Source of the DNA: a virus
Length of the DNA: 23,261 bases
Strand: one strand, 5' to 3'
Virus record (IMG/VR): IMGVR_UViG_3300042294_003853
Location: 1-23,261 of that record
Positions within the stretch are counted from its first letter, which is position 1. Every line of letters begins with the position of its first letter. The position numbers and the translations under genes are program-made. This document shows, piece after piece, positions 13,355 through 19,238 of this stretch. A model generated the notes under the pieces. That model did no database searches, had not been told where the DNA came from, and saw nothing but the letters and a program-made list of their open reading frames with translations.

Positions 13355-14025
13355 GTGGTCCTCGGGAGGAACGGGGTGCGGATGGTGGGGGCGGACGGAC
13401 GGGCGAGGTCGCCGGTCAGGAAGTTGCGGAGCAGTGCGAGGTGGTCTGCGACGGGGTGGATGAGGCCGGGCTCGCGGAGGACCGCGGCCGGGTGATAGGT
13501 GGCGAAGAGGTGGGTACGGGTGAGGGTCGGGATGGACATGCCCTGCACGCGGAACGCGTCCTGCTGGGACAGGGCCTTGCGCTGGAAGGTTCGGGACAGG
13601 TAGGTGACGGGGTCCGCGCCGGCGCACAGGATTGCACGGGCGGGCGATGCGTGATGATGGTCGAGGATCGTGGTGATGTCAAGCAACGTGTTGGCGAAGC
13701 ACGTGCGGTAGTGCGCGGGCTTGGGCTTGCCGCCCGGCGAGACGCAGCGTGCGACGTTGCAGAGGTAGACGGTTGCGAGGGACGTGATGGTGGAGCCGGT
13801 GAGGTAGGGACCGGAGAGGAGGATGCCGGACGGTCCGATCCAGCACTCGCCTGCGCGGTCCTCCTGGGTACCGGGGTTCATGCCGATGACGATGACCACG
13901 GGGTTGGCCGAGTCGGGGGGCAGGCTGGTGGGGAGATGGCGGGACGGGATGCCCACGTTCTTGGCGGAGGCATGGAGATCGCAGGCCGTGCATAACGGCT
14001 TGGCCGGGAGCAGGTTGAGTTGCAT
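13351..14025 (-). CDS. uracil-DNA glycosylase superfamily, family 4-like (224 aa)
   Basis: The motif GMNPGTQEDRAGECWIGPSG (about 48-67) matches the active-site block GxxPGxxEDxxGxPFVGxxG of family 4 and related glycosylases. HPA at 178-180 is the second catalytic block. Four cysteines at about 12, 15, 94 and 109 are spaced like the 4Fe-4S ligands of this family. Known members remove uracil from DNA to start base excision repair. A phage copy near the polymerase could keep uracil out of the genome. Some related proteins are polymerase-associated and not enzymes. No strong Shine-Dalgarno is seen; the exact start could differ. A decamer copy (13924-13933) is in the coding sequence. Confidence 0.8.
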   Translation of the reverse strand: MQLNLLPAKPLCTACDLHASAKNVGIPSRHLPTSLPPDSANPVVIVIGMNPGTQEDRAGECWIGPSGILLSGPYLTGSTITSLATVYLCNVARCVSPGGKPKPAHYRTCFANTLLDITTILDHHHASPARAILCAGADPVTYLSRTFQRKALSQQDAFRVQGMSIPTLTRTHLFATYHPAAVLREPGLIHPVADHLALLRNFLTGDLARPSAPTIRTPFLPRTT

Positions 14026-14339
14026 TAGTTACCTCGGTTGAGAAATGTACCCCACCAGCCAGAGCCTTATCGTGGTGACCGTAGTGTGCGTGCGTACTGT
14101 GCGCGGATATCACGGCAGGGAGTGGCAGAGGCTTGGATGCTCAGAGGAGGGCGGTTGGCTGGGGGATACGGACGCACCTTCCCTCCGCTGTACGGGCGGA
14201 GGATCTGCGGTGCGCCCCACGTGGACATGGTCATGGCCTTGACCTTGTCCGGGGTGGCTTGGTGGGGGCAGGTCCCGACGCATACGACCGGCAACATGCC
14301 GGGGCATCTCGTCAGAGAATCGGGCCTGCCCCCGTGAGG
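14026..14339. other. non-coding gap before the glycosylase gene
   Basis: Over 300 bases without a convincing gene. It contains an exact decamer in reversed orientation (CCCCACCAGC at 14050-14059), 25 bases upstream of the glycosylase start. It also holds a decamer-like GGCTTGGTGGGG near 14256 and a nested hairpin at 14264-14333. A leftward 76-codon frame (14067-14297) has weak start signals and no family resemblance; I do not call it. A promoter for the 14025-11880 transcript may lie here, but I see no clear -35/-10 pair. Confidence 0.5.
14264..14333 (-). other. long nested hairpin after the 14340-14957 gene
   Basis: Outer arms GGGGGCAGGTCCCGA (14264-14278) and TCGGGCCTGCCCCC (14320-14333) pair over 14 bp with one bulged A. 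The 41-nt loop contains a second hairpin, CCGGCA/TGCCGG around ACA (14288-14302). It starts 6 bases beyond the stop codon of the upstream gene. There is no U-run, so it may act by stabilising or processing the RNA 3' end. Confidence 0.55.
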
Positions 14340-14957
14340 TCAGAGGTTGCGGGGACGGGGAAGGTAGTTGTCACGGTCGCACGGGCACTCTCCGCCGAGG
14401 ACGATGGGACCACGGAGGTAGGGACCGGGGGCTGAGGTCGGGACCTGGCCCGAGCGGGAGAGCATGGCGGAGCCGAGCGGATAGTCGATGTCCAGCGGGT
14501 GCAGCACGTCGATGTACTCGGCGGCTTCGGCAGCGGGCGGGATGTCGCGGCATTCCTCGTCGAGGATGCGGTAGTAAAGCCGGGCGTAGAGGTCGCTGTC
14601 GCAGAGGTGGTCCGTGTTCATGAGGTAGACGCCGGACTTGGACATCGCCTCGATGATGGTCCAGAGCTCGTCGTGCAGTTCGGACGGGATCTGGAGTTCC
14701 TGCGGCGGGGTGGGGATGATGCCGTGCTCGAGCAGGAGTCGCCGGCACGTGACGAGCGGTGCCTCCTCGAGGTCATACACCATGGTCCAGTAGAACTCGT
14801 CCTTGTTGTCGGAGGGAGCGGAAGCGACGAGGGACTTGATGCGTGCGGTGCGTGCGCGTGTGCGCTGGTCACGGTCGGCGACGGCCTCGGAGCGGATGTT
14901 GTCGATGGGGTGCGGGCTGGTGAACGGACGGGTGCGGGTTGCGAAGGTGGTGTTCAT
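14340..14957 (-). CDS. hypothetical phage protein (205 aa)
   Basis: The block SGVYLMNTDHLCDSDLYARL, then YYRILDEECRDIPPAAEAAE and YIDVLHPLD, resembles a phage protein family of unknown function. In that family a NTDHLSDxxLY helix is followed by an IDxLG element. Here the end differs, with Cys-rich GGECPCDRDNY and a proline-rich tail. The N-terminus is basic and probably disordered. The ATG at 14957 is two bases beyond the previous stop with AGGAG 11 nt upstream. No catalytic motif is evident. Confidence 0.55.
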   Translation of the reverse strand: MNTTFATRTRPFTSPHPIDNIRSEAVADRDQRTRARTARIKSLVASAPSDNKDEFYWTMVYDLEEAPLVTCRRLLLEHGIIPTPPQELQIPSELHDELWTIIEAMSKSGVYLMNTDHLCDSDLYARLYYRILDEECRDIPPAAEAAEYIDVLHPLDIDYPLGSAMLSRSGQVPTSAPGPYLRGPIVLGGECPCDRDNYLPRPRNL

Positions 14958-14959
14958 GG

Positions 14960-15739
14960 TCAGCAGATCTCCTGGAGGTAAGCGGTGGCGGACTGCATGC
15001 GATCGACGGTGGACAGTGCGTTGAGCGAGCGCTTCTCGACTTCGGTGATGGCCTGAAGGACGAGGCCCTTGGTGAGACCGGCGGAGCGGTCGGGGAAGAG
15101 ACCGCCGGGGCCGGCGGGGTTGGAGAGTTCACGGCGCAGGTGGGGGACGTTCTGCCAGAGGACGGCGCCTCGGTCGGCCAGGGCACAGGCGGTGGTGTCG
15201 ATGAACTCACGGGTATCGGGCAAGGCGTACATGTCGAAGTCGTTGAGCGTGCCGACGAAGCGGTTGGCGTGGGCGATGAAGTCGATCATGGCCGTGGCGA
15301 TGGTGGTCTCGTAGTTGTCGGCGAGACCGGGCGTGTTCTTGCGGTGGAACGAGATTGCGTCGCCGCCGGACATCGCCATGTTGTCGCACACGAAGGTTCG
15401 GAACGAGAGCATGCCGGACTGTGCGAACGACTTGTCCCACGATCCGCGGAACCCGAAGCCCACGGTGCCCGAGGGTCGGGGTGTGATGCGCGGATGCTCG
15501 AACTCGATGAGACCGAAGAGCTTGTCGGCTCCGGTGTGACCGGGCTTGATGGCGAGGGTCTGCGACGTGATGCGACCGCCGAGCATGGAGATGGAGTCAC
15601 GGATGGCGGTGACGTAGGAGGCGTGCGGGATGGGATGCCACGAGGGAGTGGGCTCGGGCGGGACGATCATCGCGAGATCATCGAAGGCGATCTCGGATGC
15701 GCCGCAGTGCAGGTAGAGGCGGTTGGTGGGGGACGGCAT
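14960..15739 (-). CDS. DUF932-like phage/plasmid protein (259 aa)
   Basis: PHASYVTAIRDSISMLGGRI, then FGLIEFEHP, FGFRGSWDKSFAQSG and MLSFRTFVCDNMAMSGGDAI followed by FHRKNTPG. This order (an x..LG helix, F/YGLxE, a NSxDKS-like turn and VCxN followed by RKHT-like) matches DUF932 proteins of phages and plasmids. Their function is unknown; some are encoded near replication or anti-defence genes. The ATG at 15739 has GGAG 9 nt upstream. Codons 3-6 are a one-mismatch copy of the repeated decamer. Confidence 0.65.
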   Translation of the reverse strand: MPSPTNRLYLHCGASEIAFDDLAMIVPPEPTPSWHPIPHASYVTAIRDSISMLGGRITSQTLAIKPGHTGADKLFGLIEFEHPRITPRPSGTVGFGFRGSWDKSFAQSGMLSFRTFVCDNMAMSGGDAISFHRKNTPGLADNYETTIATAMIDFIAHANRFVGTLNDFDMYALPDTREFIDTTACALADRGAVLWQNVPHLRRELSNPAGPGGLFPDRSAGLTKGLVLQAITEVEKRSLNALSTVDRMQSATAYLQEIC

Positions 15740-15742
15740 GGG

Positions 15743-16021
15743 TCAGATCTCCAGTTCGGGGTTGATCGTGTGGCAGCGGACGGCGAGAGCGGAGCAGGTC
15801 GTGCGGCATGCGGATGCGTTGGCCTGCCACGAACGGAAGGCGGCGGTGAAGTCGTTGGTCGCGCAGATCAGGTGGACCGTGCAGGTGTCGGGGTCGGGGT
15901 AGTCGGTGGCGATGACCTCGGGGAACGAGTCGGCGGGCGTGCCCCAGACCTGCATGATGCGGCCGGTGGGGTTGATGGCGGCGAAGACCTGGTAGTCGGC
16001 GAGCGTGGTTGGGGTCGGCAT
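15743..16021 (-). CDS. hypothetical protein (92 aa)
   Basis: MPTPTTLADYQVFAAINPTG followed by FPEVIATDYPDPDTCTVHLI and a Cys-containing helix (SACRTTCSALAVRCHTINPE). Four cysteines and a histidine in the second half might bind metal. The ATG at 16021 is preceded by a CCACCAGTCCC stretch related to the repeated decamer, with no Shine-Dalgarno at normal distance. No family recognised. Confidence 0.5.
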   Translation of the reverse strand: MPTPTTLADYQVFAAINPTGRIMQVWGTPADSFPEVIATDYPDPDTCTVHLICATNDFTAAFRSWQANASACRTTCSALAVRCHTINPELEI

Positions 16022-16053
16022 GGGACTGGTGGGTGGGGGTTGGAAGAGGAAAT

Positions 16054-16091
16054 CCCCCCGGCGGGGGACGCATCGCGGCCCCGCCGGGGGG
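16054..16091 (-). other. 13-bp perfect leader hairpin with 12-nt loop
   Basis: Arms CCCCCCGGCGGGG (16054-16066) and CCCCGCCGGGGGG (16079-16091) enclose a 12-nt loop. It fills most of the gap between two leftward genes, 32 bases before the start at 16021. No U-run follows it leftward beyond ATTTCC. It shares its outer CCCCCCGGC/GCCGGGGGG arms with the 138-176 hairpin. Confidence 0.7.
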
Positions 16092-16102
16092 TGCTGAAAG
16101 GA

Positions 16103-16113
16103 GGCTGGTGGGG
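16103..16113 (+). repeat. Chi-like decamer directly after a stop codon
   Basis: GGCTGGTGGGG abuts the stop codon (16114-16116) of the 193-aa gene and is non-coding. Downstream on the mRNA lies the 13-bp hairpin. Confidence 0.85.
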
Positions 16114-16695
16114 TTAGGGTTGGGCCCAGAGGACTCGGCGGTCGAGCGGTGCGTGGGAGGTCCATGCGGAGTCCGGGTCACGGGCAAGGCGTTGGGTGCG
16201 GGCACAGCGGACGATGCCGAGTCGGCGGTACAGGCGTGCGCGCATGTCGGAGCGACGGGAGGAGGAGAGACCCGAGAGGATGATGGCTGGGGCAGGGGGA
16301 CGGGGCGGAGTGTGGATGACGTCGGGCGTGGTGGGGGCAAAGCGGTGGGAGCCGCCTGCGGACATCGAGAGGTTGTGCTGCTCGGCGAGGATGCGGTTCC
16401 AGCGGCGGTAGGTAGGCCGGTGTGCGGGCGGGACGGACTCGAGGGAGCGGGTCAGTTCCCATGCGGCACGGAAGGAGAACTCGTCGCGCTCGGTGTCGGA
16501 CTCGGTGGGGAACGGGATGCCCTCGGTCAAGTCGCTTGTGGGCGGAGACAGGTAGGGCCGGTGGTCCTCGGTGAGCGGGAGGTTGGGCAGGGTGGTGGGG
16601 GTGACGGCGTCGATCTCCGCGTGGCGGACGAGCCACGAGGAGAACGGGATTGGGACGAGCAGTGCGGATACGGCGAGCGATGGCAGGGTTGACAC
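16114..16695 (-). CDS. hypothetical protein, GTG start (193 aa)
   Basis: The GTG at 16695 has AAGGA 7 nt upstream. The protein has a hydrophobic start (MSTLPSLAVSALLVPIPFSS), a Pro/Thr-rich linker, a helical centre (DEFSFRAAWELTRSLESVPP, TYRRWNRILAEQHNLSM) and an Arg-rich end with RRSDMRARLYRRLGIV. It is basic overall, consistent with nucleic acid or virion association, but no family is recognised. Confidence 0.55.
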   Translation of the reverse strand: MSTLPSLAVSALLVPIPFSSWLVRHAEIDAVTPTTLPNLPLTEDHRPYLSPPTSDLTEGIPFPTESDTERDEFSFRAAWELTRSLESVPPAHRPTYRRWNRILAEQHNLSMSAGGSHRFAPTTPDVIHTPPRPPAPAIILSGLSSSRRSDMRARLYRRLGIVRCARTQRLARDPDSAWTSHAPLDRRVLWAQP

Positions 16696-16726
16696 GGTTG
16701 ATTCCTTTCAGCGTGGTTGCGCGAGT

Positions 16727-16762
16727 CCCCCACCAGCGTGCAGTAGCAGAGGCTGGTGGGGG
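16727..16762. repeat. inverted pair of Chi-like decamers forming an 11-bp hairpin
   Basis: CCCCCACCAGC (16727-16737) and GCTGGTGGGGG (16752-16762) are perfect reverse complements around 14 nt. The pair is non-coding, between the stop at 16778 and the GTG at 16695. A one-mismatch copy (ATGGTGGGG) follows at about 16769-16776. Confidence 0.8.
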
Positions 16763-16777
16763 TGCGCATGGTGGGGT

Positions 16778-17380
16778 TCAGCGACGGACGGCCTTGAGCT
16801 TGCGACGGGGGGCGGGCTGACGCTCCATGTCGCAGTCATCGCCGGTGAACGAGGAGGCGGGGTCCTGCTCGTTGGAGGCGGAGACGTAGGACGGGACGGC
16901 CTTGCTGCCCTTCACGTTGGCGTAGCGGGAGTCGTCGGTCCAGACGATGTTGGGGGCGACACGGGTACCGGGGAAGACGCGGGCGATCTCGGCGAGTGCG
17001 AGGTACGCGTCGCGGCAGGCGGTGATGTTGGCGGACTCGAGGGCGTTGGCGAGGTCCTTGCAGGCGCTGTAGACCTGGTCACGGTCGAGTCCGGCGAGGG
17101 CGGCGATGTCGCAGAAGACGTTCGCGCCAGCCCACATGAAGCCGTTCGGTCCGGTGAAGGAGACGAGGTCGGTCAGGCGGAGTTGGGGCTTGCCCTCGTG
17201 GGCGTCCACGGCGATCTGGACCTGGAAGCGGAAGCACGGCTTGTCCTTGCTGTCCTTGGTCTGGGGCACGACGCCGGTGATGGTCGCGGAGTAGCGGCCG
17301 GCCGGGTAGTCCAAGGGCGTGGCGCGGGCGAAGCGCGAGAAGTCGAGCGAAGCGAGCGAGTCGAACTTGATCTCAGTCAT
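16778..17380 (-). CDS. possible ssDNA-binding / OB-fold protein (200 aa)
   Basis: The ATG at 17380 (MTEIKFDSLASLDFSRFARA) has GGAG 6 nt upstream. The longer frame to 17482 would read through the leader hairpin and is rejected. DYPAGRYSATITGVVPQTKD followed by PCFRFQVQIAVDA resembles the opening strands of phage ssDNA-binding proteins of the DUF669 type. The middle is helical (DQVYSACKDLANALESANIT) and the end is acidic then basic (GDDCDME...RRKLKAVRR). Nucleic acid binding is plausible; not proven. It follows a terminator and a strong leader hairpin, so it may be separately expressed. Confidence 0.5.
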   Translation of the reverse strand: MTEIKFDSLASLDFSRFARATPLDYPAGRYSATITGVVPQTKDSKDKPCFRFQVQIAVDAHEGKPQLRLTDLVSFTGPNGFMWAGANVFCDIAALAGLDRDQVYSACKDLANALESANITACRDAYLALAEIARVFPGTRVAPNIVWTDDSRYANVKGSKAVPSYVSASNEQDPASSFTGDDCDMERQPAPRRKLKAVRR

Positions 17381-17430
17381 GGTTATCTCCGAGAGATGTG
17401 GAAGAAACGAGAAAAGAAACAGGTGCAACC

Positions 17431-17470
17431 CCCCACGCGGGGGGCGCAACGCGCCTCCCCCCGCGTGGGG
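17431..17470 (-). other. 14-bp perfect leader hairpin with 12-nt loop
   Basis: Arms CCCCACGCGGGGGG (17431-17444) and CCCCCCGCGTGGGG (17457-17470) enclose a 12-nt loop whose inner bases can pair further as GCG/CGC. It lies 50 bases before the start at 17380, after a separate terminator at 17510-17544. This is the longest perfect stem in the window. Confidence 0.7.
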
Positions 17471-17509
17471 AGAGGACGGCATGGGACGGGAGGGTGAGAG
17501 GGAGGGAGG

Positions 17510-17544
17510 AAAAAAGAAACCGCTCCCCCACGGGGAGGGAGCGG
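17510..17544 (-). terminator. intrinsic terminator after the 17554-17760 gene
   Basis: Leftward, CCGCTCCC pairs with GGGAGCGG (17520-17527 and 17537-17544 on the plus strand), followed directly by TTTCTTTTTT. It starts 10 bases beyond the stop codon at 17554. This is a classic Rho-independent structure. Confidence 0.75.
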
Positions 17545-17553
17545 GAAGGAAGG

Positions 17554-17760
17554 TCAGGGCTCATTGGACTTGCGGATTCCGTGGTTGATCTCGTTGATGA
17601 GCTCGGTGAGGAGGGTGATCTGGCAGAGCAGGTCGGAGCGGGAGGTCGTGGTGTGGTCGTGCGTGAGGCGGGAGGAGAGGTACTGGATGCGCTCACCGGC
17701 GAGCTGCATGACGGCCTGGGCCTGCGAGAGTGACATCTGGGTGTAGATGAACGGTTCCAT
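17554..17760 (-). CDS. small helical protein (68 aa)
   Basis: MEPFIYTQMSLSQAQAVMQL, then SRSDLLCQITLLTELINEIN. Two long helices, probably an oligomer. The ATG at 17760 has AAGGA 5 nt upstream, and the gene ends in a strong terminator. No family recognised. Confidence 0.55.
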   Translation of the reverse strand: MEPFIYTQMSLSQAQAVMQLAGERIQYLSSRLTHDHTTTSRSDLLCQITLLTELINEINHGIRKSNEP

Positions 17761-17791
17761 GGGTGTCCTTTCTTGGGTTGGGGGTGAGGGG

Positions 17792-18064
17792 TCAGGAGGG
17801 GGTGCCGCAGCGGGTGCAGCGGAAGTCAGCGTCGAGTTCGAGCTGGTGGTTGCAGGACGGGCAGGGGTTGTCGCCGGGATAGTCGCGGTCCCATTCCTGC
17901 TCGGGCTCGTCGTGGTAGAACGGCTTCCAGACGAAGGGCTCGGGTGCCGGGACGAGGTCCGTGAGGTTGAGTTCGTTGAGCGCGGCCTGGATCTCGGCGA
18001 TCAGGTCGGCGTCCGGGATGGACGGGATGCGGCGGAAGTCGGACTGCTGGTGGGGGTCGGACAT
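17792..18064 (-). CDS. small zinc-ribbon protein (90 aa)
   Basis: The N-terminus is polar and acidic; the C-terminus CPSCNHQLELDADFRCTRCG is a two-knuckle zinc ribbon (CxxC, 11 residues between pairs, CxxC). Such ribbons bind nucleic acid or partner proteins, for example RNA polymerase. The ATG at 18064 has AAAGGAG 6 nt upstream. Codons 4-7 are an exact decamer read in a different frame (CCC CAC CAG) from other coding copies. A role as a transcription factor is possible but only inferred from the ribbon. Confidence 0.65.
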   Translation of the reverse strand: MSDPHQQSDFRRIPSIPDADLIAEIQAALNELNLTDLVPAPEPFVWKPFYHDEPEQEWDRDYPGDNPCPSCNHQLELDADFRCTRCGTPS

Positions 18065-18137
18065 GGTGTGCTCCTTTCGGGGGCAGGTGGGGGTCGGGGT
18101 GGGTATGGGGGCAACGCGCCCCGGCAACCCGCGAGAC

Positions 18138-18172
18138 AAAAAAACCCCTCCCCCCACGAGGGAGGGGAGGGG
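18138..18172 (-). terminator. intrinsic terminator after the 18190-18537 gene
   Basis: Leftward, CCCCTCCCC pairs with GGGGAGGGG (18145-18153 and 18164-18172), followed by TTTTTTT. It lies 17 bases beyond the stop codon at 18190. Confidence 0.75.
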
Positions 18173-18189
18173 CTGGGCTGCGGGTGGCG

Positions 18190-18537
18190 TCAGAACTTGG
18201 GAAGGGCCTCCTCCTCGCGGGCGGCGGGGGTGGGGGCGGGCGCGGCCTTGGCGGTGGCCTCCGCCATGCGGGTGGCGTAGTAGACCGTCTGGCGCGCGCC
18301 GTCCTTGCGGGTGCCCGCGTCGTGCGTGTGGTCGAGGAAGCACTTGGTCAGGACGCCGGTGGCGGTGTCCGTGATCTCGAGGGTCGACCACGCGGGCTTG
18401 CCGGCGGACTTGGAGGGGATGTCCGTGGTCACGACGATCTTGAGGTCGGACGGACGGCGGACCTTCGAGGTGAGGTCCTCGATCATCTTGCGCTGCTCAG
18501 CGATCTGGGCCTTCAGCATGGCGATCTCGTTCTTCAT
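18190..18537 (-). CDS. hypothetical protein with N-terminal coiled coil (115 aa)
   Basis: MKNEIAMLKAQIAEQRKMIE begins a coiled coil of about 27 residues. A beta-rich domain follows (DLKIVVTTDIPSKS, WSTLEITDTATGVLTKCFLD) and an Ala/Pro-rich acidic tail ends it. The ATG at 18537 has AAAGGAG 6 nt upstream. A terminator lies on each side, so this gene appears to be its own short unit or a read-through target. No family recognised. Confidence 0.6.
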   Translation of the reverse strand: MKNEIAMLKAQIAEQRKMIEDLTSKVRRPSDLKIVVTTDIPSKSAGKPAWSTLEITDTATGVLTKCFLDHTHDAGTRKDGARQTVYYATRMAEATAKAAPAPTPAAREEEALPKF

Positions 18538-18598
18538 AGCGTGCTCCTTTCGAGCGAATGGGTGGATTCGGGTTCAACCATCTGCAACGCGCAGAGAG

Positions 18599-18628
18599 AA
18601 AAAACCCGCATCCCCCGTAAGGATGCGG
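18599..18628 (-). terminator. intrinsic terminator in the 18538-18975 gap
   Basis: Leftward, CCGCATCC pairs with GGATGCGG (18606-18613 and 18621-18628), followed by G and TTTTTT. It lies upstream of the 18537 start, so it either ends the helicase transcript or attenuates the next genes. Confidence 0.75.
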
Positions 18629-18975
18629 CACCAGTTATCGACCATCACATGGCGCACCGGGTCACGAGGGGCCTGGTGCTGAACTCCGGTACTAGCGTCC
18701 GATAGCGGTGGGCTGTGAGCAACCGTGATCCGGCGAGGGGGGTAGCGGCCCCCAGACGGTGTCCAGATAATAGGGGAAAGGGTCAATCCCTCTCAAAATT
18801 CCCCCACAAATACCTAACCTGTACCAGCAATACCAACCCTTCTTTCTTACGTAGAGAGAGTTACATATAAAGAATAGAACGCACAGGTCACTCCGGTATC
18901 CCCGGTACAATCCCCAAACAAACACCCCCCACCACCCGAAGGTGACAGGGGGCGCGTGGAGAGAAGACCAGAAGT
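18629..18975 (-). promoter_or_regulatory. regulatory gap downstream of the 84-aa gene
   Basis: About 350 bases with no gene. The right part (about 18780-18930) is clearly A+T-richer than the genome and holds the promoter-like element at 18767-18796. The left part is G+C-rich with short inverted repeats. A decamer-like CCCCCCACCACCC lies at 18925-18937. A leftward 70-codon frame (18574-18786) runs through the terminator and is not called. Confidence 0.45.
18767..18796 (-). promoter_or_regulatory. sigma70-like promoter, leftward
   Basis: Leftward, TTGAGA (18791-18796) and TATTAT (18767-18772) are separated by 18 bases; each differs from consensus at one position. Transcription would begin near 18760 and meet the terminator at 18628-18599 after about 150 bases. 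Confidence 0.45.
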
Positions 18976-19230
18976 TTAGTCCATTTCGCCCAGGAAGTGA
19001 AGCCTCAGGTAGTGCAGCGCGGCACGCTTCGTGTCCGACTCCGCCTCGTTCGCCTTCCGTCCGTCCTGCTTCACGGCCCCCCGCTCCGTCCCGATCCACC
19101 GGGGACCCGTCACCCCCTCCAGCCACTCCAGGTACTTGAGCGCAGCATTGGCCCGCTGCGTGACGTCGCTCATCACGACGCCCATCACCTGCTCGCTCAC
19201 CACCTCATGTCCGCTCGTCGGATCGTGCAT
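18976..19230 (-). CDS. hypothetical protein (84 aa)
   Basis: MHDPTSGHEVVSEQVMGVVM, then DVTQRANAALKYLEWLEGVT and TKRAALHYLRLHFLGEMD. Mostly helical, no motif recognised. AGGAGG lies 4 nt before the ATG at 19230, partly overlapping the stop region of the helicase gene. It probably shares the helicase transcript. Confidence 0.55.
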   Translation of the reverse strand: MHDPTSGHEVVSEQVMGVVMSDVTQRANAALKYLEWLEGVTGPRWIGTERGAVKQDGRKANEAESDTKRAALHYLRLHFLGEMD

Positions 19231-19238
19231 CGGGCCTC

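Noticed and set aside
14067-14297. Leftward 76-codon frame in the gap before the glycosylase
   Set aside because: Weak start context, no family resemblance, and it runs through the nested hairpin; possible but not supported.
14939-16117. Long rightward open frame (392 codons) opposite the DUF932-like gene
   Set aside because: It is antisense to genes with recognisable motifs and good start sites; its Gly/Val/Asp-rich composition is what high-G+C antisense frames give.
16527-16769. Leftward 80-codon frame starting before the decamer hairpin
   Set aside because: Overlaps the better-supported GTG gene, has no Shine-Dalgarno of its own, and becomes Ser/Arg/Pro-rich.
18561-18600. tRNA-like GGTTCAACC on the plus strand
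   Set aside because: No acceptor stem, anticodon arm or D arm can be built around it.
18574-18786. Leftward 70-codon frame through the terminator
   Set aside because: It reads across a clear intrinsic terminator and has a Pro/Arg-rich, unstructured sequence.
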